Assembly: GCF_022012415.1 (NCBI RefSeq) | Contig: NZ_JAKLTR010000010.1 | Coordinates: forward strand, 212,270 to 276,269 | Direction: 5' to 3' | Length of the DNA stretch: 64,000 nt | From: Terrimonas ginsenosidimutans | GTDB taxonomy: Bacteria > Bacteroidota > Bacteroidia > Chitinophagales > Chitinophagaceae | The notes under the pieces: generated by a model | The model's database searches: none | What the model was told of the DNA's origin: nothing | The model's input: only the letters and a program-made list of their open reading frames with translations | Made by a program: the position numbers and the translations under genes | In this document: positions 37,021 to 45,824 of the stretch, piece after piece | Numbering within the stretch: the first letter of the stretch is position 1 | How the letters are laid out: the number at the start of each line of letters is the position of its first letter

Positions 37021-39972
37021 GTGTTACAGAAAAGGCGAAATATTTTACTGGCCGTCTTCCTGCAGCTAATACTTCATTTCCTGCCTGCAGATACGTATTC
37101 TCAACGCCTGCTCCATACCACGTATCGTTTAAATGAAAACCTGTACGATGCCGGGAGCGAAAATGTTTCCGGGTATATCAGGGTAGTTTATCAGACACGT
37201 AACAAACTGCTGTTTGTCGGAACGAAGTTTGGTTTTTGTATTTATGATGGGAATAAATTCAGGAACTATACACGCTTTGGAGAGAAGTATATAGGCGGAG
37301 TAAATGATTTCGCCGAACTTGAAGACGGCCGCGTAGCGATACTTTCCAGTACACATGGAATACTTGTCCTGGATAAAAATGTACTGCGGGCAATGCCGGT
37401 TCTTCCTCAAACACCGGTCGCCAGATTCTTTAGCTTTCACCGCACAACAGACAATGCATTACTGGTGTCCAGTAATAATGGAATTTATCGTTTCAAACAC
37501 GATCATTTTGTAAAAACCCCTGTGTCAGGGGGAAGTAATGCGAACTTCTATTATGATATTGAAAACATCGACGACGATCTCCTCATTGCATCAAACGGAC
37601 CGGGATCGCCATTTATACTGTTCGATTCAAAATACCATATCAGAAAGAAATTTCCCATAAGTAATATTGTCTATGATGTTCAGGAGGATCACCGTGGAAA
37701 TCTCTGGATGGCAACCCCTGCCGGTCTGAAAAAAGCGTCGAGGCAAAAACTGCTGGATGGCATTCTTGAATTCGAAACAATGCCCGCCCCCCTGGCCCGA
37801 TCCGGGATCGATAGCAAGATCGTTATCAGCCTGTATGCTGATCCCTACTCCAATCTCTGGGCCGGTACAGCTTTTGGCGGACTGTTCAGGATAGACACCT
37901 TATTCAATGTAACGCAATTTCATTTTCCCAATGGGTTCAGCTTTGACAGGGTCAACTGCTTTTTTGAAGATGCCGAACATAATCTCTGGCTGGGCACCGA
38001 AAATGGCCTGGTAAAGATCCCTGACCCGCGGATCGTGAAATATATTTCGAATGATGGATTACAGTCCAGTACTATCAACAAAGTTTGGTCATTCAATGGC
38101 GATGTGCTTGGTATCAGCACCAGCAATATCTTTCAGGCAAACGAACATGCAAATCCGAAGATCACACTCGTAGATACATTACCCGAAGCAACAAGCGTAT
38201 TCTCCACAGATAAATACCTTTATGCATACTCAACCCGCTCACTGGTACAGACCCAAAAGATCAATGGACGTTATCAGTCAAAAAAAACAGCGCTGAAATT
38301 ACCCGCGGATCTTACTTTCAAACGCGGCGCTGTAGCAATAGATGAGCAGACCTTTCTTTTTCCGTTGAATACCGGTGGTATCTTTTTATCCAATGTTGAA
38401 AACGGCAGTGTACTGAATGGCATCAGTTATTTGGTGGAACAGATGTATTATGATCATACAGATAAATTACTTTGGACTTCAGAGCTGAATGCCGGCTTAA
38501 GGGCATACAGGGTAGATAAGGGTCTATCACTTGTTTGCACGGATACATCAATTTCCAGGAACGTATCCGCCATGTCTGCCGGCAAAAACGGAACCATGTG
38601 GCTGGCAACACGTGATAAAGGTATTTTCCTGGTCATTATGGAAAACAACCGTTTAAAAGTATTGCAGCATATTACAAGGCAGAAAGGCCTTTCCTCTGAT
38701 CTGTATACTTCTATACTGGAAAGTAAGGAGGGTAAGATCTTTGCCGGGAACATTGCCAGCGTTGATATTATTCAGCGGATCAAAGACAATTATGTCATCA
38801 ATAATCTTGCGGCGCAACTAGGATACTACAATGAAGTGTATTCTCTCGCAGAAGACGGGTTTGGGAATATCTGGGCAGGAGGATTGAATGGCTTGCTGAT
38901 GCTCCCTGCTGATGCAAATCTTCTTTCGGTGAATAGCTCGCAGACGATGATCACACGGATGCAACTGAACGACAGCATCATTGACCTGCATGATCTCATG
39001 AGTGGCAGATCATTCGTACTGATGCCTCATCAGAATGATATTTCGTTTGAATTTTCCAGCCCTTACCTGAAAAGCGAATCGATGGTAAAGTATGTGTACC
39101 GTTTGCTTCGTAAAGGAGATACTGCATGGAGCCAGCCTTTTACCAATACAACGCTTGCCCTGAAAGATCTTCCGCCCGGGCAGTTCGTCTTCCAGGTAAA
39201 AGCACTTTACGCCGGAGGAAGCATCACCAGCAATATTGCAGCTGTGTCTTTCCGGATCCTTTCTCCATGGTATCGGAGCTGGTGGTTCCTCACGCTTTGT
39301 GTGTTGTCGCTCGCAGGGCTGTTGTATGCACTGTACCGCTACAGGCTTCGCCAGGTGATCCGTTTGCAACAGGTGCGTAACCGCATTGCGAGTGACCTGC
39401 ATGATGATATAGGGTCAACCCTGACCAATATCAATATCCTTTCCTCTTTGGGAAGAAGGAACCTGGATGAACCGGCACAGGCCCGTGAATTTCTCGACAG
39501 GATCACAGAAGAAGTAAACAGCTCTTCCCAGGCCCTTGATGATATCATATGGAGTGTCAATACCAGTAATGATGGACTGGATGAGACAGCCGCCCGGATG
39601 CGCCGTTATGCTGCGGAACTTTTTGATGCTGGAAATGTCCGGTATGAATTCGATCTTGATTCAGACCTTGCACAGCGAAAATTAAGCATGGAGCAACGCC
39701 GTGATTTTTACCTGGTATTCAAAGAGACCCTGAATAACATTTTCAAACACGCAGAAGCCAAAAATGTCTGGATCAATGTTCAGATAGAAAAAGGCAACCT
39801 CATTATGTCCGTCAGAGATGATGGTAAAGGCTTTGATGTAAATGCTGACACACACCGCAATGGGTTGAAGAACCTGCGCGCACGCGTAAACCGGTGGAAT
39901 GGCTACATCCAGGTAAAGTCCGCTCCCGGGATGGGTACGATCATTGTAGTAAGTATGCCTGTAAAAGCGTAA
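37021..39972 (+). CDS. Sensor histidine kinase with beta-propeller and Y_Y_Y domains (second of two)
   Basis: 983 aa, GTG start (no in-frame ATG nearby; MLQKRRNILLAVFLQLILHF opens a signal peptide). Propeller repeats are more diverged than in the first kinase but still show NLWMATPAGL, NLWAGTAFGG and NLWLGTENGL; Y_Y_Y domain about 650-750; membrane helix around 755; phosphoacceptor His794 in SDLHDDIGSTLT; HATPase with ETLNNIFKHA and DDGKGFD. The kinase core is clearly paralogous to the first kinase while the sensor part has drifted. The regulator gene follows at 40094. Confidence 0.92.
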   Translation: MLQKRRNILLAVFLQLILHFLPADTYSQRLLHTTYRLNENLYDAGSENVSGYIRVVYQTRNKLLFVGTKFGFCIYDGNKFRNYTRFGEKYIGGVNDFAELEDGRVAILSSTHGILVLDKNVLRAMPVLPQTPVARFFSFHRTTDNALLVSSNNGIYRFKHDHFVKTPVSGGSNANFYYDIENIDDDLLIASNGPGSPFILFDSKYHIRKKFPISNIVYDVQEDHRGNLWMATPAGLKKASRQKLLDGILEFETMPAPLARSGIDSKIVISLYADPYSNLWAGTAFGGLFRIDTLFNVTQFHFPNGFSFDRVNCFFEDAEHNLWLGTENGLVKIPDPRIVKYISNDGLQSSTINKVWSFNGDVLGISTSNIFQANEHANPKITLVDTLPEATSVFSTDKYLYAYSTRSLVQTQKINGRYQSKKTALKLPADLTFKRGAVAIDEQTFLFPLNTGGIFLSNVENGSVLNGISYLVEQMYYDHTDKLLWTSELNAGLRAYRVDKGLSLVCTDTSISRNVSAMSAGKNGTMWLATRDKGIFLVIMENNRLKVLQHITRQKGLSSDLYTSILESKEGKIFAGNIASVDIIQRIKDNYVINNLAAQLGYYNEVYSLAEDGFGNIWAGGLNGLLMLPADANLLSVNSSQTMITRMQLNDSIIDLHDLMSGRSFVLMPHQNDISFEFSSPYLKSESMVKYVYRLLRKGDTAWSQPFTNTTLALKDLPPGQFVFQVKALYAGGSITSNIAAVSFRILSPWYRSWWFLTLCVLSLAGLLYALYRYRLRQVIRLQQVRNRIASDLHDDIGSTLTNINILSSLGRRNLDEPAQAREFLDRITEEVNSSSQALDDIIWSVNTSNDGLDETAARMRRYAAELFDAGNVRYEFDLDSDLAQRKLSMEQRRDFYLVFKETLNNIFKHAEAKNVWINVQIEKGNLIMSVRDDGKGFDVNADTHRNGLKNLRARVNRWNGYIQVKSAPGMGTIIVVSMPVKA

Positions 39973-40093
39973 CAGCGCCGGTTGAGAAAAACCGATTCAG
40001 CAACAGCGTCCAACCTTGCTAAAACCCGGCTGGCACAGTAATACCTCAATTGAGGGATTTGAACACAGCATTTCTACCTTTAATTTCGCTACC

Positions 40094-40723
40094 ATGGCCA
40101 TTAGAATAATTATCTTCGAAGACAATGAGCGACTCCGCAATTCCCTTACTTACTTATTAAGGAGTATGCCAGAGTATGATGTGGTTGGCGACTATCCCAA
40201 TTGCCGCGAAGCTACATCCGTCACACTTGCCCTTCAACCTGATGTAGCGCTAATGGATATAGACATGCCCGGCGAAAACGGTATCAAAGGCGTGGGAATG
40301 GTAAAGGAAGCCAGACCCGAAACAGCCGTGATCATGTATACTGTTTTCGAAGACGATGAAAAGCTTTTTCAATGCCTTTGCGCAGGAGCAAATGGATATC
40401 TTCTGAAGAAAACTCCCCCCGATAAACTATTCGAAGCTATCAGAGAAGTGGTTGATGGAGGTGCGCCAATGAGCCCGTCAATCGCCAGAAGAGTATTGAA
40501 CAGCTTTCAACAATCAAAAACAGAAAACAAATACCAGCTTTCTACAAGAGAACTTGAAGTATTGCAACTCTTAAGTAAAGGATTCAGCGCGAAAGTAATT
40601 GCCGGTGAACTGAACATTTCATTCGAAACAGTCCGCTCACACCTGAAGAATATCTATCCCAAACTTCATGTCAACTGTGGCAAAGAAGCCATCGCAAAAG
40701 CGTTAAGCGAAAGGATAGTCTGA
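40094..40723 (+). CDS. NarL/LuxR-type response regulator (second of two)
   Basis: 209 aa from the ATG at 40094 (MAIRIIIFEDNERL); phospho-acceptor Asp55 in ALMDIDMPG; LuxR helix-turn-helix (STRELEVLQLLSKGFSAK). Its last 18 residues, HVNCGKEAIAKALSERIV, are identical to those of the first regulator, and the receiver is closely similar, so the two systems arose by tandem duplication. TACCTTTA, one base off the -7 consensus, lies 12 bp upstream of the start. A family B inverted repeat begins 5 bp after the stop. Confidence 0.93.
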   Translation: MAIRIIIFEDNERLRNSLTYLLRSMPEYDVVGDYPNCREATSVTLALQPDVALMDIDMPGENGIKGVGMVKEARPETAVIMYTVFEDDEKLFQCLCAGANGYLLKKTPPDKLFEAIREVVDGGAPMSPSIARRVLNSFQQSKTENKYQLSTRELEVLQLLSKGFSAKVIAGELNISFETVRSHLKNIYPKLHVNCGKEAIAKALSERIV

Positions 40724-40727
40724 GGGA

Positions 40728-40835
40728 GAGAAGTAAAAAGTCAAAATTAAAAAGTAAAAAAATTACCCTGACAATGGAAATCTTTTTCCTGTCAGGGTAA
40801 TTTTTTTACTTTTTAATTTTGACTTTTTACTTCTC
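40728..40835. repeat. Family B inverted repeat with perfect 46-bp arms between convergent genes
   Basis: Arms at 40728-40773 and 40790-40835 are perfect reverse complements around a 16-base loop. The outer 30 bp are the common family B arm; the inner 16 bp (AATTACCCTGACA side) are unique to this copy. It fills the gap between the response regulator stop (40723) and the sucB stop (40837), so it can serve as a bidirectional terminator. Confidence 0.9.
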
Positions 40836-40836
40836 A

Positions 40837-42072
40837 CTAAAGTTCCAGCAAACTCTTCACCGGATCTTTTCCTATCAGCAACTGCTGAGGGTTTTCCAGT
40901 AATTCTTTCACACGAACAAGGAAGCTTACAGACTCACGGCCATCGATAATGCGGTGGTCATAGCTCAATGCCAGGTACATCATTGGCCTAACGACTACCT
41001 GTCCGTTGATCGCCATCGGGCGTTCCTGGATCTTGTGCATACCAAGGATCGCGCTTTGAGGAATATTAATGATCGGTGTGCTCATCAAAGAGCCGAATAC
41101 GCCACCGTTTGTAATAGTGAATGTACCACCGGTCAGGTCTTCGGTGGTCAGCTTGCTGTCGCGAGCCTTACCCGCCAGTTCGATCACTTTCTTCTCGATA
41201 TCCGCCATGCTCAGGCTTTCCACATTGCGGATCACCGGAACAGTGAGACCTCTCGGTGTACTCACCGCTATGCTGATATCTGCATAGTCATGGAATAATA
41301 ACTGATCGCCATCGATATAGGCATTGACGGTAGGCCATTCTGAAAGCGCAATAGAACATGCTTTTGCAAAGAAGCTCATAAAGCCCAGGCCAACACCATG
41401 CGCTTCTTTGAACTTGTCTTTGTATTTAGAACGGATCTCCATGATCGCAGTCATGTCCACTTCATTGAAAGTGGTCAGCATCGCTGTTGTATTCTTCGCT
41501 TCAACCAGGCGGCGGCTGATGGTTTTGCGGAGATTGCTCATTTTCTCGGCACGAACATTACGGCTGAAAAGTTCAGCGCCCGCAAATGCTTTCTTCCCGG
41601 GGTTAGACAGCGCGGCAAGTACATCATCTTTGGTGATCTTACCTTGATAACCGCTTGGTGTAACAGATTTAGGATCTACTTTTTTATCAGCAATGATTGC
41701 AGAAGCGACCGGTGTAGCTTTGATATCATTTGGAGTAGAAGTAACAGGCGCAGAAGACGCTGGCTTTTCAGCAGGTGCCGCTTCTTTCTTTGGCTCCGGC
41801 GCTTTATCAGCAGCAGGCGCTTTACCCTCTGGCTTGGCAGCTGTTTCATCAATAGTCGCCATCACATCACCGATCTTGATGGTATCGCCTTCCTGCGCAG
41901 AAGTTTTCAAAACACCAGCTTTCTCAGCGTTTACTTCAAAAGTGGCTTTTTCACTTTCTAATTCAGCGATCACTTCGTCTCTCTCCACATAGTCACCATC
42001 TTTCTTATTCCATTTCAGCAAGGTCACCTCACTGATTGATTCTCCAACTGTCGGTACTTTAATTTCAATCAT
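40837..42072 (-). CDS. sucB: 2-oxoglutarate dehydrogenase E2 (dihydrolipoyl succinyltransferase)
   Basis: Core component of the 2-oxoglutarate dehydrogenase complex of the TCA cycle. Lipoyl domain 1-75 with lipoylated Lys42 in LESEKATFE; an Ala/Pro/Lys-rich linker; peripheral subunit-binding domain about 120-155; catalytic domain with [10 protein letters not shown] carrying His373 and Asp377. 411 aa is typical. It follows sucA by 129 bp on the minus strand; the gap has a family B element and a candidate promoter box, so sucB may also be expressed independently. Confidence 0.95.
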   Translation of the reverse strand: MIEIKVPTVGESISEVTLLKWNKKDGDYVERDEVIAELESEKATFEVNAEKAGVLKTSAQEGDTIKIGDVMATIDETAAKPEGKAPAADKAPEPKKEAAPAEKPASSAPVTSTPNDIKATPVASAIIADKKVDPKSVTPSGYQGKITKDDVLAALSNPGKKAFAGAELFSRNVRAEKMSNLRKTISRRLVEAKNTTAMLTTFNEVDMTAIMEIRSKYKDKFKEAHGVGLGFMSFFAKACSIALSEWPTVNAYIDGDQLLFHDYADISIAVSTPRGLTVPVIRNVESLSMADIEKKVIELAGKARDSKLTTEDLTGGTFTITNGGVFGSLMSTPIINIPQSAILGMHKIQERPMAINGQVVVRPMMYLALSYDHRIIDGRESVSFLVRVKELLENPQQLLIGKDPVKSLLEL

Positions 42073-42081
42073 AAAATCGCT

Positions 42082-42204
42082 TATTAATTAAAAATTCAAA
42101 AGTAAAAATTAAAAAAAACAGCTGGCGTGTTGCCACGTTATCCTTTTTTAAGCTTTTGACTTTTAAACTCTATTTTTTACTTTTTAATTTTGACTTTTTA
42201 CTTA
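42082..42204. repeat. Family B element in the sucA-sucB gap
   Basis: Right arm about 42168-42202 is the standard TTTTTAATTTTGACTTTTT form and touches the sucA stop codon. The left arm (42082-42115, ATTCAAAAGTAAAAATT) is a diverged mate. Pairing is weaker than in other copies. Within the left arm CAAAAGTA at 42097-42104 reads TACTTTTG on the minus strand, a -7 box match 24 bp before the sucB ATG. Confidence 0.6.
42097..42104 (-). promoter_or_regulatory. Candidate -7 box for sucB within a family B arm
   Basis: CAAAAGTA on the plus strand reads TACTTTTG (TAnnTTTG) on the minus strand, at about the distance from the start codon seen for rpsT and mnmA. No clear -33 TTTG. The A/T-rich context makes a chance match possible. 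Confidence 0.35.
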
Positions 42205-44952
42205 GATCGTAAACGCTGTTTCCACGATCTCCTCCTGCTCCTGCTTATGCACTTTTGCATACCCTGTTGCGGTTGCAGCTGATGGCTGTCTGCTGATCAC
42301 ACCATAGTTGATCGTTGTAAGGTTCATCTTCAGGAACGCCGCAGCTCCCATATTCAATGGCTCTTCCTGAACCCAGAACCATGTCGCCTTACTGTATTTC
42401 GCATTAAGGGCCTCCAGTTGCTTAAACGGTAATGGATAGAGCTGCTCCAGGCGAATGATCGCAATGTCTTTGCGGTCTTCTTTCTGCTGGCGTTCTGCAA
42501 GATCATAATATACTTTACCTGAGCAGAACAATACTTTCTTCACTTTACCGGTATCAGCAAATGTGTCATCGATCACTTCACGGAAACCTCCGCTGGTGAA
42601 CTCTTCCACCGGAGAATAAGTTCCCGGGTGACGAAGATTGGCTTTCGGGGCAAAGTTGATCAGCGGCTTTCTGAATGGCCATGCCAGCTGACGACGCAGC
42701 GCATGGAAGAAGTTTGCCGAGGTGGTAATATTGGTCACCACCATATTCAACTCGGCGCATGATTGAAGGAATCTTTCCAGGCGTGCACTGCTATGCTCAG
42801 GTCCCTGACCTTCATAGCCGTGTGGTAATAACATCGTTACCCCATTCATCCGGTTCCATTTCTGTTCTCCGGAAGAAATGAACTGATCGATCATCGTCTG
42901 CGCGCCATTTACGAAATCACCAAACTGTGCTTCCCACAGTACAAGTGCATTCGGGTTAGCCAGTGCATATCCATACTCAAAGCCAAGCACACCATATTCA
43001 CTCAATAACGAGTTGTATATTTTGAATTTCCCGGTAACATCGGGAATGCCGTTCACACGGTTATAAGGCTTGTCCGACACTTCATCCATCAACACAGCAT
43101 GGCGATGAGAGAAGGTACCGCGTTTTACATCCTGTCCGCTCATCCGTACATCCTTACCTTCGAGGACAAGGCTGCCGTAAGCCATCAACTCAGCCGTAGC
43201 CCAGTCTGTTTTCTTTTCCGCATCAAATAGCTTGATCTTATCCTGCAGGATCTTTTCGATCTTGCGGAGCGGCTTGAACTCAGCCGGCCATTGCATCAGG
43301 CCATCGAACAGTTTTTTGAAATCCTCCTCTGAGATAGCGGTAGAGGGAGACTGGTCGAAATCTTCATCGGTTGATTTGCGAAGGCTGTTCCACCATTTAT
43401 CAGGATTCTGAAGATTGTATGGAAGCGGGTTTTGCTTCACTTCATCCAGGCGTTCCTGCAGGTCTGCCCAGAATTTCTTCTCCATTTCTTTTGCCAGTTC
43501 CTGCGCATCAGCTTCACCATTCTCCAGCAAATATTTGATGTACACTTCCCGCGGATTTGGATGCTTATCGATCAGTCCGTATAACTGCGGTTGTGTAAAT
43601 TTCGGGTCATCACCTTCATTATGACCATGGCGGCGATAGCACACCATATCAATGAATACGTCAGAATTGAACTCCTGGCGATAACGTGTTGCGATCTCCA
43701 CGCATTTGACCACCGCTTCCGGATCATCGCCGTTCACGTGGAATACAGGAGCCTGGATCGCTGCCGCGAGAGACGTACAATAGTCGGAACTACGCGCATC
43801 ATCGAAGTTGGTAGTAAACCCGATCTGGTTATTGATCACAAAGTGCATCGTACCTCCGGTATAATAACCTTCGAGATTGCTCATTTGCGTTACTTCATAT
43901 ACGATACCCTGACCAGCGATCGACGCATCACCATGGATCAGGATCGGAAGGATCTTGTCAAAATCAGAACCATAAAGCACATCCGCTTTTGCACGTGCAA
44001 AGCCCACCACAACAGGATCAACTGCTTCAAGGTGAGAAGGGTTCGGCATCAGTTTCAGATAAATGCCTTTGCCTGCAGGAGTCTTCAGTTCGCTCCCAAA
44101 ACCCATGTGATATTTAACGTCACCGCTACCCATTGTCTGGTCAACTTTTGCAGTGCCTTCAAATTCGCTGAAGATCTGCTCATAGGTTTTACCCATGATG
44201 TTAGCGAGGATGTTGAGACGTCCACGGTGAGCCATTCCAATCACCACTTCCTGCACATCATGGTCGGCTGCGGTGTTAATAATGGCATCGAGTGCCGCGA
44301 TGGTAGTTTCACCACCTTCCAGCGAGAATCTCTTTTGCCCTACATATTTTGTGTGAAGGAATTTTTCAAACATCACACCCTGGTTCAATTTCTCCAGGAT
44401 GCGTTTCTTTTTATCGAGTGATAATGGATTAGCGAAGTTCTTTTCCATTTCATTCGCCAGCCAGTTTACTTTTTCCTGGTTGCTGATATATTTGAACTCG
44501 ATGCCAAGGTGTTCGGCATAAGTCTTTTTCAGATGAGCGAGGATGTTTTTGAGGGTAGTAGCCCCCAAACCAATTCGTTCGCCGACCTGGAAAGTTTTAT
44601 CCATATCCTCTTCACTCAATCCGAAGAATTCAAGCGTCAGGTTAGCGTTACGATCTTTTCTCTCGCGGATAGGATTGGTTTTCGCGATCAGGTGACCTTT
44701 GTTCCGGTAACCAAGGATCATACGATACGCACCGAGCTCCTTTTTCCAGTCGCTCCCAGTACCTGCTGTCGCAGAAACTGTAGAAACCGCAGAGCCATTC
44801 GACTGTCCATTCCCCTGCCCCATCGCAAAGTCAAACCCTTCAAAGAACTTTTTCAGGTCAGGATCAACACTGCCTGGATCTTTTGAAAAGTCGCGGTACA
44901 GATTTTCGATGTATTCAGGATGAGAATTCGTGATATAGGAAAAATCTTTCAT
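42202..44952 (-). CDS. sucA: 2-oxoglutarate dehydrogenase E1
   Basis: Thiamine-diphosphate-dependent decarboxylase component of the 2-oxoglutarate dehydrogenase complex. Marks: YITNSHPEYIENLYRDF at the N-terminus, the GMAHRGRLNILAN block, CYRRHGHNEGDDPKFTQP, MLLPHGYEGQGPEHSSARLER and the C-terminal WVQEEPLNMG. 916 aa from the ATG at 44952 (MKDFSYITN); the longer frame of 928 aa adds residues without family support. First gene of the sucA-sucB pair. Confidence 0.95.
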   Translation of the reverse strand: MKDFSYITNSHPEYIENLYRDFSKDPGSVDPDLKKFFEGFDFAMGQGNGQSNGSAVSTVSATAGTGSDWKKELGAYRMILGYRNKGHLIAKTNPIRERKDRNANLTLEFFGLSEEDMDKTFQVGERIGLGATTLKNILAHLKKTYAEHLGIEFKYISNQEKVNWLANEMEKNFANPLSLDKKKRILEKLNQGVMFEKFLHTKYVGQKRFSLEGGETTIAALDAIINTAADHDVQEVVIGMAHRGRLNILANIMGKTYEQIFSEFEGTAKVDQTMGSGDVKYHMGFGSELKTPAGKGIYLKLMPNPSHLEAVDPVVVGFARAKADVLYGSDFDKILPILIHGDASIAGQGIVYEVTQMSNLEGYYTGGTMHFVINNQIGFTTNFDDARSSDYCTSLAAAIQAPVFHVNGDDPEAVVKCVEIATRYRQEFNSDVFIDMVCYRRHGHNEGDDPKFTQPQLYGLIDKHPNPREVYIKYLLENGEADAQELAKEMEKKFWADLQERLDEVKQNPLPYNLQNPDKWWNSLRKSTDEDFDQSPSTAISEEDFKKLFDGLMQWPAEFKPLRKIEKILQDKIKLFDAEKKTDWATAELMAYGSLVLEGKDVRMSGQDVKRGTFSHRHAVLMDEVSDKPYNRVNGIPDVTGKFKIYNSLLSEYGVLGFEYGYALANPNALVLWEAQFGDFVNGAQTMIDQFISSGEQKWNRMNGVTMLLPHGYEGQGPEHSSARLERFLQSCAELNMVVTNITTSANFFHALRRQLAWPFRKPLINFAPKANLRHPGTYSPVEEFTSGGFREVIDDTFADTGKVKKVLFCSGKVYYDLAERQQKEDRKDIAIIRLEQLYPLPFKQLEALNAKYSKATWFWVQEEPLNMGAAAFLKMNLTTINYGVISRQPSAATATGYAKVHKQEQEEIVETAFTI

Positions 44953-45105
44953 GAAATGTGGATATTTTAGACGGCAATTTTGGGACACAAATATCGCCTA
45001 AAAACTCTGAATTAAGTAGGTGTTTTTAGGTAAGAAACGCGTTAAAAATCAAAAAGCTGGGTATTTTCTCTGGAATTGAAGTAGTCTTCGCTCTTTTTCG
45101 TTGGC

Positions 45106-45293
45106 CGGGTAGCGGATGGCCGTTGGCCGAATGGGCGAATGGCCGATAGCCGAATGGGCTGTTTCTGATCGACAATGGTTTAGTTTGAGCCGGTGTCAGT
45201 TGGATAAAAAAAGATAATTGCCTTATTATTAGACGTTTCAAAGTTTCAAAATAATATCCGGCCCACGGCGATCGGTCATTCGGCCATCGCCCG
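45106..45293. repeat. Diverged family A element between sucA and rpsT
   Basis: Left arm 45106-45168 (GATGGCC, GTTGGCC, GAATGGG, CGAATGG, CCGATAG units) and right arm 45263-45293 (GATCGGTCATTCGGCCATCG) are roughly inverse to each other, with about 95 bp between. Units have drifted from TTGACCG toward TGGCCGA. The element occupies the 438-bp gap between the divergent genes sucA and rpsT; nothing else but the rpsT promoter is visible there. Confidence 0.55.
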
Positions 45294-45336
45294 GATCCCG
45301 GGAATCCAATATTTTCGCCACTTTCCCCGTTTTTAA

Positions 45337-45368
45337 TTTGGTGGTTAAGCATATCAGCCCTACCTTTG
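45337..45368 (+). promoter_or_regulatory. rpsT promoter, Bacteroidota type
   Basis: TTTG at 45337-45340, 20-bp spacer, and TACCTTTG at 45361-45368 match the TTTG / TAnnTTTG consensus of the Bacteroidota primary sigma factor at the expected spacing. The rpsT ATG follows 22 bp later. It is the best promoter in the window. Confidence 0.8.
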
Positions 45369-45390
45369 CCGTCCTTAAAATTGATACGAA

Positions 45391-45645
45391 ATGGCTAATC
45401 ATAAGGCAACGAAAAAAGATGTGCGCCAGGCAACAAAACGCCGCGAGAGAAACAAATATTATGGCAAAACTACCCGTAATGCCATCCGTGATCTGAAAGC
45501 AGCGAAAGAAGGCGAGGCGGCAGCTCAATTGCCTAATGTTTCCAGCATGATCGACAAATTGGCTAAACGTGGTGTTATCCACAAGAAAAAAGCAGCCAAC
45601 CTGAAGAGCAAACTGGCTAAGAAAATCGCTGCTGTAGCTAAGTAA
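45391..45645 (+). CDS. rpsT: Small ribosomal subunit protein S20
   Basis: 84-aa basic helical protein that binds 16S rRNA. MANHKATKKDVRQ and KTTRNAIRDLKAAKEG, with HKKKAANLKSKLAKKI at the C-terminus, are the S20 pattern. Own promoter upstream and intrinsic terminator downstream make it a monocistronic gene. Confidence 0.96.
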   Translation: MANHKATKKDVRQATKRRERNKYYGKTTRNAIRDLKAAKEGEAAAQLPNVSSMIDKLAKRGVIHKKKAANLKSKLAKKIAAVAK

Positions 45646-45672
45646 TTAGCGCACAACTTTTCAATATTATTG

Positions 45673-45705
45673 AAAGCACCTTCCAGACCGGGAGGTGCTT
45701 TTTTA
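45673..45705 (+). terminator. Intrinsic terminator of rpsT
   Basis: AAAGCACCT at 45673-45681 pairs with AGGTGCTTT at 45693-45701, followed by a T run to 45705; it starts 28 nt after the rpsT stop. Confidence 0.92.
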
Positions 45706-45824
45706 GTTGTTGGTAGTCGATCGAAAATTCCCCCTCGTATTCTTTACGCACTCTGCGATACTATTCTGCGCCAATCGATCTAAAGTGAGTTTTCCTTACT
45801 TTTATCGCAACCTAAAACTCACAC

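Noticed and set aside
43591..44421. 276-aa plus-strand frame within sucA
   Set aside because: It lies wholly inside the clearly conserved sucA gene on the opposite strand and has shadow-like composition.
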